Part shown: in pieces, positions 25,484-36,793 of the stretch | Numbering within the stretch: position 1 is the first letter of the stretch | How the letters are laid out: the number at the start of each line of letters is the position of its first letter | NCBI GenBank assembly: GCA_014529385.2 | Contig: CM043952.1 | Location: forward strand, 151,927,057-151,991,056 | From: Adiantum capillus-veneris | Taxonomy: Eukaryota > Streptophyta > Polypodiopsida > Polypodiales > Pteridaceae | DNA: 64,000 nt | Direction: 5' to 3' | Program-made: the position numbers and the translations under genes | The notes under the pieces: model-generated | Seen by the model: only the letters and a program-made list of their open reading frames with translations | Told to the model about the DNA's origin: nothing | Databases searched by the model: none

Positions 25484-25926
25484 CTATGCTTGATTGTGAA
25501 TCGATTGTAATTTGGCTCTGCTCAAGTTCTCTGGTAAGACACCTTGCTCTAAGTACTCCATAATGTGCTTTGCCCACTTGGGAGTTTTTGCTAGCCTAAA
25601 TGGTGTAGCATGCTTGATTAACTTGCTGATTGCGCAAACATCACACGACCTAACATAGTCGTGCACGCTTTCTTGCATGTGAGGCCAATGCACTCCAGGT
25701 AGCATCAGTCTCTGATATGCTTGTGTTTTGGCATTATGAATGCTCATAATTCGTACATGAGCTTATTATAGATATATTTCTTTTTTGCATGCTCGATGCA
25801 TAATCTGAGTATGTCATTGTGTTCTTGCTTATATAATCGTCCTATTGTCAGCACTAAGTTGCAAGATTGTTTGATAATTGATGGTTTTCTTTTGATTTGC
25901 AATGAACCAATGGTGAGCAATGACAT
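25484..25926 (-). pseudogene. Gypsy-3 integrase zinc-finger region
   Basis: Frames at 25926-25744 and 25747-25484 give IGRLYKQEHNDILRLCIEHA, then LMLPGVHWPHMQESVHDYV and RSCDVCAISK (the CC of HHCC). After this comes KWAKHIMEYLEQGVLPENLS, a block that in related gypsy polyproteins I expect before the zinc finger, and then the frame ends. No DDE core follows. Confidence 0.65.
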
Positions 25927-25999
25927 ACCCTCTTCGCTCTACCTTGGTACCATCTCGATATTGAAGATACGGGTCAAGCAAATCATCTCCAATCTCTAA

Positions 26000-26597
26000 T
26001 GTAGCTTTCTCATGTAGCATGCACAATAAATGGTCCGCTCTCTGGTGTGTAGTCCCTTTTCTGACCAGCACCGTGAAATCAAATGCTATCCACTCACAAG
26101 AGTGGATACGCACCGCTCTAGATGGTAGTACTAAGAATCTCAAGCAATACTAGGAACCAACAAATGATGCAACCCATATTGCATGGTTTGTTCACTAAGT
26201 ACAACAACGGTTGATAATCCACAAAGAACACAAACTTGTTGGGTGGTGAGAAGGTAATGTCTAAACTTTTTTACAGAATAGATCATTCCCAAGCCCTCTA
26301 TTTCTGTGGTCGTGTAATTCCGTTCCACATTGTTGAGATGTTACTGAAGTAATAGATTGCTCGAGGTTGAGCCAAGATACATCCAATATCATAAGGTGAT
26401 GCATCTAGGTGGACGTGAAAAATCTTGTTCCAGTTAGGAGCTTTCAAAGTCAGAGCAGAAATAAGTTTGTGCTTCAATTTTTGTAATGCTTTCTCACATT
26501 CTTCATTCCATTTGAACTTTGTGATGAGTGCATAGAGAGGTTTTGCAATGATCATGCACATGTAAATAAATTTGCAATAATATCCATAATGGCCCAT
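26000..26597 (-). pseudogene. Gypsy-3 RNase H
   Basis: MGHYGYYCKFIYMCMIIAKP and KFKWNEECEKALQKLK are the RT-RNase H connection; HLDASPYDIGCILAQP carries the first RNase H Asp. After a break, ERNYTTTEIEGLGMIYSVKK supplies the Glu, and WIAFDFTVLVRKGTTHQRAD the last Asp region. Two stops separate the pieces. Confidence 0.78.
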
Positions 26598-26698
26598 GAA
26601 GGCTTGTACCTCTCTAACTTTTGTTGGTCTTGGAAGTGAAACAACACTTGTATCTTTTGAAGGTTAGTAGAGGTGTCATTTTTGGACACAATATGTCC

Positions 26699-27527
26699 CT
26701 AACACTTGCAATGTTTTACCATGAAAACACACTTTTTAGGGTTTAGACATATACAATAAATTATGTATTTCTCAAAGACCTTCTTTGAATGCTTAACATA
26801 TTCATTTTGGTGGAGAGAATGCACACACAAGTCATCCATATAAATCTCTAAGAATTGTCTTAGGTATTCCTTGAATGCATGACTCATCAGCCTTTGGAAT
26901 GTGGCAAGCGCATTGGCTAGACCAAATGGAATTACCTGATATGCTACTATGGTGCATTCTATAGCAAAGGTAATTTTTTGTTGATCCTCCAATTTGATCC
27001 TGAGCTGATTATAGCCTGAAAAGCCATCTAGAAAGTTGTAGGCCTCCTTTCTAGAAACCCTTTCAATCCCATGATCGATGATGGGTAATGGATAGTTGTC
27101 TTTGATTGTAGTAGCATTCACTTGTTTGAGATTTATGCACACTTGTAATTTGCCGTTCTTTTTAAGCACCACTACAAATTGGAGACACTGATTCTGTGTG
27201 TTTGATCTCATAGATAAACTTTGCCTCTTTCAGTTTGTCTATCTCTTCCTTAATTTTCTTTGCAAATGTTTCATTGTATACATATGAATATTGTCGGCGC
27301 GGTTTGGCATTGCTCTTTATGGGTATTGTGTGTTGGCAAAAACTAGGATCTAGTCCTTTCAGATCTTTGTAAGACCAGGCAAACACATCTTTATATTCTT
27401 TGTTGAGGATAACTATCAATAATTGTTTCTTTTCCTCGGTAAGATCTGTGGCTATGTAAGCTGGTCTTGGCTCTTTCCCTGGTTCCACCACATCAATTTC
27501 CTTCACATTTTCAAGTCCATCATACAA
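26699..27527 (-). pseudogene. Gypsy-3 reverse transcriptase
   Basis: 27527-27162 holds the pre-RT linker (VFAWSYKDLKGLDPSFCQHT and PIKSNAKPRRQYSYVYNET). 27211-26699 in the next frame gives VVVLKKNGKLQVCINLKQVN, DNYPLPIID, FLDGFSGYNQLRI (motif A), QVIPFGLANALATFQRLMSH and IYMDDLCVHS (catalytic YMDD). A frameshift near 27200 separates them. Motif C has both Asp residues. Confidence 0.82.
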
Positions 27528-27644
27528 TGTTCCCAGTTCCTTAGACTAGACTTGCATCTATTGCTTCACAACAATACGCCAGTCCTGAATTGTGTATTAT
27601 TTGTAATGAGAGGATGCATTGAATTTGTCTAAATAGAGCCCCCC

Positions 27645-28271
27645 TCACTTTGCATTTCCATAGTCCAAACCTTTTTCCATGTCCGTTTTAACTTCCGGGT
27701 ATTCTCTTTTGCGTTTAGTTTTTGACATGGCCGATAGTTTTTTAGTTTTTCCCTTCATTTGCTTTTTCCTTTGTTTCTTTGGATTTGCCAGAAACCTTGT
27801 CAACTGCAACGGTTTATTGGTGATTTTATCTCGTACATAATCATCTTCTCCTACGAGCATGAGATATCGTGTTTTGGTAATCAATTTTGGCATTGATTTC
27901 TCAATTTTGTTTTGTTGTTTCTTCGTTTGTCTCATCTGATATCTCCTTTGTCTCCACATTTTTTGGTTAGGAAACTTGTAGAAAATTGACTCATCTTGTT
28001 TTTTTGGTTTTTTATTTTTAGAACCTCTTAAGAGTTCGTCTTCCATATTGTTTCCTAATTCATCGCTCCTCGAATCATGGTATTCATTCTCATCATTGAG
28101 TGAAAGGTCCCATACAAAAACTTTGTCCATTATCCGTTTACAATTGCTAGTTTGTTCCGTCTCAATTGTTTTAGAATTGTTTTTGGGTTTTTGGACAGCA
28201 CATACCATTAGAAAGAGTCTTATATTGTAGCCATCTTTGTCGCAAAACGTAGTATTGGTCACCTCATTCAT
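27645..28271 (-). pseudogene. Gypsy-3 basic linker, 208 codons
   Basis: An open frame between protease and RT, rich in Lys and Gln (KNKKPKKQDES, RYQMRQTKKQQNKIEKS, KKQRKKQMKGKTKKLS). I recognise no domain. Position suggests a spacer of the polyprotein. Confidence 0.5.
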
Positions 28272-28444
28272 GCAGACATCAAGAGTTGTCAGTATTTTCT
28301 CCTATCCAAAGGGTTCAAACAACTCCTCTGGAAATGGTTCCTTCATGTAGTAGTCATGTTCTACTTAACACTCTAGTATGCAATCCTCCTTTCTAAGACT
28401 CTTGCATTTCGATGCTCCGCACATCCAAATGTGAGCATCCCTCA

Positions 28445-29136
28445 CTAGCCAAGCAACTGCGCTCTGCCAGTCATAGTGACAACAAAGTCTTCTATCGGAG
28501 TTTGGTTTACGTCCCTATAACTATGGTCCTTGGTGTTTACCTTGGTTATAACTCCCTTGTGTCTTAAATAGAGGTGGTCATAGCCCCAATGTTGAACCAT
28601 CTTGACTTGATGCATAAAGGGTCGCCCCAAAATAACTTCAAAATTGTTGCCTTTTACAAAATCTACTACCACAAATGCGTGTTTGTATTCTATCCTGCAT
28701 GATGATACTATCACATGTTCCAACATTCCCAAGGGTCTTTCCACATACCCATCAGCTAATTATAATTTCATGCACGTTTTCCCCATTTCTCCCAGATCTC
28801 TTTTGTAGCAATAGCTATTCCCACCCCACTATCAAGTATTCCTGTTGTCTTTACTCCTTTTTATTCCAGTGGTAAGGTGGTGTTTCCTTCTTCCCCTTTG
28901 CAATAATCACCTACCTTATTCATTGGGACAGATTTCTCTTTTGGTTTCTTAGGATGATTTTCCTTCTTAATTTCTTCCATGAGGTCATCTTTTGGATGGA
29001 TCTTCACTCCCATCTTTTCCAAATTTTGGCTCATTTGTCCCCATAAATATGGTTTGATTTTTAGCAGCTTTGCGAGAGGGATTGTGCACCATATATGAGA
29101 AGAAAATAAATCATGCAAGCTCTTTGTATCCGTCAC
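28445..29136 (-). pseudogene. Gypsy-3 protease
   Basis: 29136-28861 contains CTIPLAKLLKIKPYLWGQMS, a segment usual just upstream of gypsy protease. A shifted frame around 28840 gives TGILDSGVGIAIATKEIW with the catalytic DSG. 28744-28445 continues ERPLGMLEHVIVS, HAFVVVDFV and FEVILGRPFM, the protease C-terminus. One frameshift (~28760) and a stop interrupt it. Confidence 0.72.
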
Positions 29137-29187
29137 TTTATGAAATCAAATTCCATTGTGATGGCACAACTCTTACTTCAAATTTTG

Positions 29188-29383
29188 TCTCATATTCACC
29201 TACAAAGGATGGAGAAGTTCTTAAAGTGGTTTGCTTACTCTCTACAGAAACCTTCATTCCTGCATCTCCATACAACGATTGAATATCTCATATTCACCTA
29301 CAAAGGATGGAGAAGTTCTTAAAGTCGTTTGCTTACTCTCTACAGAAACCTTCATTCCTGCATCTCCATACAACGATTGAATA
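29188..29383. repeat. 98-bp tandem duplication
   Basis: Two consecutive copies (29188-29285 and 29286-29383) from TCTCATATTCACC to CAACGATTGAATA, differing by one base by eye. It lies in Gypsy-3 Gag remains and would disrupt the frame (98 is not a multiple of 3). Confidence 0.93.
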
Positions 29384-30290
29384 TCTCCCGGATAGATCTT
29401 ATGGTCCATGTTTATTTTAGGGATTTGTGTTGATAACAATGTTGCACTTTTGTCTGTTCTGTTTTTTATCGTTTCCCATATTGATTGTGGCCACATTTCT
29501 TCTACCTTAGGAATTGATTGCATCTCCAAAGATTTACCCTCATTGGTTGTGTTTGCAACAATCCCTATAGTACGGGGCTCCTCTTTGTTTGTTCCCACAG
29601 ATTTCATTTTATTATCCGAATTCTGAGTGCAATTTATGAGCCAATAATCTCTTACACATCGGTCATAGAATCCTTGAATTTTATGTTTTTCACATGTGTT
29701 GGTTTCCTCCCACATTCCTGTGTTTTTCTTTCCCAGCTCATGCGTTACGGGCTCAGGAGTTTTTGTGGACCTTCAAGCTATAACAGGGCTTGAGCAAATT
29801 TTATGAGTATTTTGCACACCTCCATTCTTTTGGTTTTGTATTCCAGATGCGGATAGGTTAGTAGTCTTTGTTATAAGGTTTGGTTGTTATTGGAGCCTTG
29901 CCGCATATGCTTGCAACATAGCATCTACTTGCTCGTTCATCTTTTCCACCAAGATTGAACTGCCTAAGTTAGTCTTTGGCTCTTCCAATCCCTTTGCGTC
30001 TTTCTTGCTCTCATGCTTGTGTCTAAGTAGTTCTTTTGTTTGCTTCAATTCTGTTTCCAAAGCTATTTTTTTCCTTCAGCCACTTTGCTTTCATTTTGTG
30101 CCATTTGACTTTCCATGATTTTCTTTGAGTTCTGATTGATCCGTTTTCAAATTTGGTTTGCCCTAGGCGGGTGACCCTTGGGCTTGTAGTTCTAGTTTCC
30201 TATGAACACGAGTGCATTTTCATCCATCTTGAATTGATTTTTAGATGTTTGAGCAAACATATGAAGGTTCAGTAGTTTCATCAGCACTAG
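29254..30290 (-). pseudogene. Gypsy-3 Gag C-terminal remains
   Basis: A 153-codon frame (29715-29254) and degraded frames to ~30290. No zinc knuckle is clear. Assigned by position between the Gag capsid part and the protease on the same strand. Confidence 0.4.
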
Positions 30291-30299
30291 CCCAAGATG

Positions 30300-30777
30300 A
30301 ACTCTCTTATGGGGCATAAGCTACACCCTCCATCTGTCCCCCATGGATTCCGATTGGATCCTCATAATAAACGGCGGGGATGGTTACGGAGCGATCTCAA
30401 TGAAGCGAGCTTTTTTTTTTCATCCCACCACCACTACCTCTCATTGCCACCCCTTAGCACCCATCACCACCCACCACCCTAGCCCACCACTGGTGGTTAG
30501 TGGTGCTAACTTACTACCACCATGTGCCACCCCTGCTCCTCCCACCACCGCCCATTGCCGCCTCTCCCTCCAGTGGAGTAGCCAAGGACCTCCTCTCTCT
30601 CTCTCTACTTATCTATGACGTTAAAATTCTCCTCTCTTTCTCTCTGTCTCTCTAAAAAAACCTAAAACATTAGCAATTTTGCTTGTGCCTTCATTTTTCT
30701 TTTAAAATCAGACCCTCTCACTGCTCCCCTTCCCTCCCTCTCATGATCCCTCCAACCCATTCCCTCTCTTGCTCCCT

Positions 30778-30826
<49 letters not shown>

Positions 30827-30880
30827 CCCCCACCTCTTGCTCTACATCCACCCCTCCCTCTTTCCTAGCTCCGATACTTC

Positions 30881-30962
<82 letters not shown>

Positions 30963-30987
30963 GTCCTATCCTACTCTCCCTATCCCT

Positions 30988-31026
<39 letters not shown>

Positions 31027-31627
31027 CACTTGCAACCCCCCTCCCCTCTCCCATCTCTCCACCCCCTATTCCCTTTCTCTCTCTTTGCTCCCACTACACC
31101 ACCCCTCGAGTCTCTCCAACCCTAGAGAGAAATGAAAAGAAATGGAATGAATTGTTATATTAACTAGAATGGAATGAAATGCTATATTAAGAATTTTCAT
31201 AAGGCAAAAATGACCTATGAGACCAAACTGATACAGTCTTGGTGGATCTAATACAATGCATGGGTAAAAAGGAAAATGAGAGAGAAAGAGAAAGAGAGAG
31301 GGGAGGGGAGAGAGAGAGAGGGAGAGAGAGGGAGAGAGAGGGAAGGGAGGGGCCAGCGGGGGAGGGAGAGGTAGATAGACATATTTTATTATTGTCCTCG
31401 GATGTCAAATATGACATATGGGACCAAAGTTACATGTGATGTACTATTTGTGTGGTTGATGAGTGATTCTTGATGGTCCAAAATTGTGGTGATGAGAGTC
31501 GCAATGGAGAGCCCACACTATGGCTGGGAGAGGAAAGTGTGTAGGTCTAGGTCATGGCTGAAAACACATGTGACCAAAAGCTTAGCACTCTAGAAGTGTG
31601 TGGTACTCAGACTCTCGAACTTGCAGT

Positions 31628-31692
<65 letters not shown>

Positions 31693-32124
31693 GGGGGGGG
31701 GGGGAGACTGTGTGAGAGGGGGAGAGTGGAGTGTAGTATCTTTTTTTAAAAGGGAAAGAAAGGGAGTGCAAGGAGTGCTTAGGCCCAAAAGAAAAAGTCA
31801 TCCAAAGCAATAGCGATATCTCGCTATTGCTTTGGATGACTTTTTTTTCCCCCTAAGCACCCCTTGTACTCCCTATCTTTGCCTTTAAAAAAAGAAAAGA
31901 AACTACACTCCACTCTTCTCCCCCCCCCTCTCTCATTTTATTTTGTACCCAGACATTGTATTAGATCCACCAAGATTGTATCAATTTGGTCGCATGGGTC
32001 ATTTTGGCCTTTTGAAGACAGTTAACATAGCGTTTCATTCCATTTCATTTCATTTCTAATTGGGAATGGAGGGACTCAAGCAGCAGTCTGCTAGGAGGCA
32101 AAGAAAGAAAAAAGGAAGATGCAG

Positions 32125-32198
<74 letters not shown>

Positions 32199-32440
32199 AT
32201 AGGGAGAGGGGTTATAGAGTGACTAAGAAAAGAGAGAGGAAGAAGGGAGTAGGAGGTAGGAGGACTTTACGGAAGGGATGGTGGTTTCTAGAGGAGGACC
32301 TGAGGAAGGAAAGGTGATTAGAGGAGTAGATGGAGAGAGGAGGTGGAGGAGAGGAAGGAGGTTGGGGAGGAGGAGGAAGTGAAGAGGAGGAGCACATGGG
32401 TGGCAAGAGGAGGAAGGGGAGGTAGCAAGGGCTGCAAAGC
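30300..32440. other. Polypyrimidine/polypurine insert splitting Gypsy-3 gag
   Basis: About 2.1 kb separates Gag capsid coding (ends at 32442 on the minus strand) from later Gag. The left part is CT-rich with (CT)n 30781-30824, (AC)n 30900-30958 and (CT)n 30991-31023; the right part is AG-rich with (GA)n 32129-32194. The foldback element lies between. No protein-coding gene is recognisable. Confidence 0.65.
31108..32077. mobile_element. Foldback (long inverted-repeat) element
   Basis: GAGTCTCTCCA at 31108 and TGGAGGGACTC ending at 32077 are inverted ends. Inward, AAATGGAATGAA, AAAATGACCTATGAGACCAAA and TCTTGGTGGATCTAATACAATG on the left pair with right-arm counterparts near 31960-32060, and GGAGTGCTTAGGCCC with GGGGGAAAAAA... 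at the centre; the exact dyad is CAATAGCGA/TCGCTATTG at about 31809-31830. The left arm has ~400 extra bases (31290-31690) ending in (GA)n. The GGAGTCCCTCC-like ends recall plant MITE termini, but no target duplication is evident. Confidence 0.72.
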
Positions 32441-32441
32441 T

Positions 32442-32960
32442 TCAATTCACCTTTTCATTTTTCTTTTGTCTGAAAGCATAGATCTGAGAAACAATGTTGT
32501 GCTTGATTCCCCTTTTAGAGAATTTCTCAGAAAACTCTCGTAAGAGTTGATCAATGTTCAGGAAATATCTACTAATTAGTGGTTGGAACCAAGTCAACAC
32601 CATTCTCCCGAGTGTTAAACCAAATCCCTCGTATTGTGTGTAGAAATCCGCTATTTGTTCCGCTCTTAAGACTTGGTTAAAAATGGAAACATGAGCATAT
32701 GGATCTCCCAATCCATTGTACTTATTTGGTATGCACTTAGCCACTTTAGAAGGTCACATTCTTAGACTTTTTACTACCATCCTCATCATACAAGATTCTC
32801 CTACCATTATATCTCTCGTCTTGTATCCATTGACATGTGATTTGGAAGGGGTTCGATCAGTCATTCTTCATTTGAGTCTTACATCCCAGCTTTTGATTCT
32901 GATATCCGAAAACCTTGTGCTAAAAATCACATTTTTGATATCATTACCTTGATGTGTAGA
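32442..32960 (-). pseudogene. Gypsy-3 Gag capsid region
   Basis: MAKCIPNKYNGLGDPYAHVS, ILRAEQIAD-like helix, LGRMVLTWFQPLISRYFLNI, LLREFSEKFSKRG and IVSQIYAFRQKKNE match the retrotransposon Gag pattern (LxxxAxxWFxxL ... F...F). The frame ends exactly at the insert boundary (32442). Upstream residues to 32960 are open with a few breaks. Confidence 0.75.
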
Positions 32961-33239
32961 CATAGGAACCCGAGAATCCAAGGATCCAATTGGTCTAAGT
33001 ACAGAAAGATGCAGTCAACCAAATGAGTCTTCCACATGAGATTTTAGAGGACTCACTCTCATAGTCTGAGACTATAGGTCTATGCATGCTAGGGGTGACC
33101 TAGTGATTTTGGAGTGGGCCCCCAAAGTATGTATATCCCTCAAGCTCATTACGAATCACTGTCGAATACTTCCAACAATACTTGTCTAATATGATTATTT
33201 GCGTATCTCTCTCAATCTCAAATGTAAATACGTACAAGA

Positions 33240-33640
33240 ATTTTTGCTTTATTAACTCCTCACATTGGGCTCCTCACACCTATAGTAGAGATTTGCTCTT
33301 TGTTATCATACTTATATAAGTCCATATATGTGTTGTCAGTGTTGACACATGTAAGCTTGGCATTTGGAGTGTCCAAATTTGGCGGCTTCTCCTCAGGCTC
33401 TACGTCAACCTTTTCTTTTGTGTATGTTAATCCTCACTTGTTCACAATAAAGGGATTAAGCATTATATACATGTTTTCCTCTTCATCAAAATATGAATCA
33501 CCACTATAATCTAGAGGCACTATGAGCTTAAGCTCACTAGGCCTCTCTTCAATTTTAACATAGTAATGATCCGTACCGTCTTTATAGAAGCCAGGATATC
33601 TCTTCTAGCTTAAGATTTTACATTTGTGGCACTTTTGTTT
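33240..33640 (-). pseudogene. Acidic open stretch upstream of Gypsy-3 Gag
   Basis: A minus-strand frame reads RYPGFYKDGTDHYYVKIEE, LIVPLDYSGDSYFDEEEN and MYIMLNPFIVNK, a TGA, then EPEEKPPNLDTPNAK. Base composition suggests coding, but I recognise no domain. By position it would be the N-terminal part of the Gypsy-3 polyprotein. Confidence 0.45.
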
Positions 33641-34444
33641 TTTGCTTCCATTTCCTTTGTATTCTCACTAGTATTCTTTGTTGTTAAGTGAGAAAGCCTC
33701 TTTATGCCTACAACACTCCTAAGGTCTCAAATATTCAAATAACTTTACTAGCTAGGACTAGCGGTCAAGTAAATGAGTTAACCTAAAGTCACGACCTCCT
33801 AACCTCAAGGCTCATTGATAAGACTAAACTCAAGGTCAATTAACTAAAGCAAAGACAAGTTCATACATCTTTAATGGCAAATAACAAAACATAACTAAAT
33901 GCACTCAATCAAACCATGAACAACCACAAATAGAAAATATAAATGTCCATCAACATGAATCATAGGAAGTAGTACATCTGGAGGTATGGGATGTGTCTCC
34001 TCAATAGCTGTGGAAGCAAACATGTGATGTTGAAGCTCGATCTATCCATGCTATGCGAAAGCTCAAGTCCATGCTCAACTATATGCTTGAGCCTATCTAT
34101 GTTGCAAAATTGTAAACAAAACACTACCACCTAGAAAGGTGTGTCAGCATAAAAATGAAAGTTTTATTACCTAAATGCAAATAAAAACAAATCCTACACT
34201 AAGGGCTCATACCTGGATGCCTAGAGGGAAAAAACCCAAAGGGAAAAAAGTACCTCTAGTATACGTGCGTGTGTTTAGTGCACCATGGTCAATGTGAACA
34301 AGTCAAGGGTCTAGTGCAACTAGGAGGGATAAACGAACTATCTCCAAACAATAAAACTTGTAATCTCCTAGCTCTCTTTTTAATGGTCATCAAGTGGCTT
34401 CTAGCATGTGTACTAGTTGTAGTAGCCTGTGATATGGATATATC
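33641..34444. other. Noncoding stretch left of Gypsy-1
   Basis: No gene, RNA gene or repeat of note was seen in these ~800 bp. Confidence 0.6.
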
Positions 34445-35052
34445 TATCATAATAACTAATATCTAATTCTCCTAAATGATTTTCTCATGTTAAAATAATC
34501 ATTTAATATGGGGAAGTACCAGGGGAGAAAAAGATAGAATACTAGTTGGGCTGGTAGACCGGTCATAATAGGGATCCAAAGGAGGGAAAATAGGGATCCA
34601 AAGGGGGGGCCATTGCAAAAGAGAAATGTGCATCAATGAGCTTCAAAAACCCTAAGGTTCAACCCATTAAGACTTCCAAAATGCTAAGGTTCCAAAATTC
34701 AAAGGTCATGCTAAAATGAGAAATGTGCATGAATGAGATTCAAAGACCCTAAGGTTCAACCCATTAAGACTTCCAAAATGCTAAGGTTCCAAAATTCAAA
34801 GGTAATGCTAAAAGGCCAAAGGGGGGCCATTTGCAAAAGAGAAATGTGCATCAATGAGCTTCAAAGACCCTAAGGTTCAACCCATTAAGACTTCCAAAAT
34901 GCTAAGGTTCCAAAATGATAAGGTTCCAAAATTCAAAGGTAATGTTCATTGGCCAAAGTGTGGGGGAATTGGATGGTCATGGGGAAGACTAAAAAGTCTT
35001 CCCACATCCCTAGGAAGGAGGGGGCGAGCCCAATTTTTAGGGGATGAGAGAG

Positions 35053-35093
<41 letters not shown>

Positions 35094-35622
35094 CTCTCTC
35101 TTCCAAGCTCCCTTTACACAAAGGGCATAGTGGACACATGTCAGCTTCCTACCCCAGCTGCCCCCAAGGTGCATTCAAATCCTATTGGATGGCCATAGAG
35201 GTGGACCAATGAGAATTAGACTACAGTAAATTTAGTTTACTTCATTTAAAAACACTTGATAAAAGAACCAATAAAAATTAAGCTCTCTAGAAGACTATTG
35301 GATAGTCTCCCAAGGGGTCCAATGAGCATTCAACAGCCTGATTCCTATTGGCCAAAAGACTAAGAGGTCCAATGAGAGCTTAATGGCTTGCATGATTCCT
35401 ATTGGCCAAAATGCAAAGAGGTACAATGAGAGTTTCATTGCATTATTTAAATACCTCAAGATCTCACAAAAGGGGAAAGGGGGACACATGTCACAATGCT
35501 ATCACTTATGATTCTCAATTGTCATTAGCTAAGATTTGCAGGGGCCAATAGGATCCCAGCATGAGAAAATAGCAAGAGGGGTCGACCAAGAGAGAGAGGG
35601 GGCTGATTTTTGCAAGGCATTA

Positions 35623-35703
<81 letters not shown>

Positions 35704-36395
35704 GAAGCTCATGTGTGAAGTAAAGAAGACTATCTCCTTCTCCAATCTTTAATGGAAAGCTCATCATCTTCTCCAAGCTTTTAAGAAGGGAGGCCTACAC
35801 CAAACTCTTGGCTTTGTGATACAAATCCAACCAAGAGCCAAGCTTCAATGCATGCTCGTGTCCTCTACCATGCTAATTACTAAGCTATGCTAAGCTATTG
35901 AGAGTGATTATGTGAGGAGACATACTTCTTTCTTGTTAGAATACTCCTTCTTCCTCTCGATCTACTCTCATACCCCGCTAGCTCTCACCATCTTCAAAGG
36001 TCTGTGAGGGCGTGGGTCCAAGACCGTGAGGTGATTGATGTTGTGTTTTCAAGTGTGAACTTGGTGCTTGAAGCTTCCATCTTCATTGCACCAGCCAGTT
36101 ATTGAAGGAACACAAAGTATTGTATTGTAAAATGTCTCCCTTGATGGGGGAAACCTATAATACAAAGCCTTTTGGAGGGGGGACCGAAATCTGGTCCTCA
36201 ACTATTGTCAATAGCTTAATTTCTCTCTTTTCTTGAAGTATTTTTCATGCCTATCTAACTAGGTGTTATGCTTTTGTTGCTCTCTCCATCCAAGCACTCT
36301 TGCTATGCTCATTAGGAATCTATTCTTAATGAAATGATCACTATATCTATGTTATTTTCTGCTACACACAAGTTACTAGACCATTAAATGTTACA
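34445..36395 (+). repeat. Gypsy-1 5' LTR
   Basis: Co-linear with the solo LTR at 1784-3375 but longer. A ~100-bp unit containing GAGAAATGTGCATCAATGAG, AGGTTCAACCCATTAAGACT and GCTAAGGTTCCAAAATTCAA is present three times (about 34600-34950). (AC)n tracts occur at 35055-35090 and 35624-35699. Confidence 0.88.
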
Positions 36396-36793
36396 TTGGT
36401 ATCTCTTTTCTTGCTCAAGAAGAGAGGTCCTCAAGCTAACTGTAAATGTTTGGTATTACTAATTGCAATTGAGTAAGTAGAATAGGGATTTTTCAACCTT
36501 GCAGTGCCCCTGCTTTGTCCAGATAACGGGGCATCACCATCGTGAGCTATGGTCTTAATAATGGAGTCCTACGGGGCTTGCCTACGGCTTAACCATTATT
36601 GAGCTATTAGAAGCTTGACATGAGCCAATATTGTTCTGGTGGCGAGAGCCCTCTCTTCTATTCCTTGCAATTAATGATATTTGAGCCATGTTTACAAGAG
36701 CTTGAGTGCTTTTCTAAAGGGGTTAGAGGAGTAGCAACTAGGGCATGAAGTACCAAAGTACACATAAAAATTTTACACCTAAAAGTTGCTAGA

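Larger units (their letters stand above)
25030..33640 (-). mobile_element. Gypsy-3: decayed minus-strand Ty3/gypsy retrotransposon
   Basis: Reading right to left: an acidic N-terminal block (33640-33240), Gag (32960-32442), a 2.1-kb insertion (about 30300-32440), Gag C-terminal remains (30290-29254), protease (29136-28445), a Lys-rich linker (28271-27645), RT (27527-26650), RNase H (26597-26000) and the integrase zinc finger (25926-25484). This is gypsy order. The integrase core is missing. Stops and frameshifts are frequent, so it is older than Gypsy-2. No LTR pair could be assigned; a PBS and LTR edge at 45714-45732 in the same orientation may belong to it. Confidence 0.75.

Noticed and set aside
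34440-34445. Imperfect target duplication for Gypsy-1 (TATCT and TATTT)
   Set aside because: Requires shifting the LTR start by one base and accepts a mismatch; not convincing with a truncated 3' LTR.
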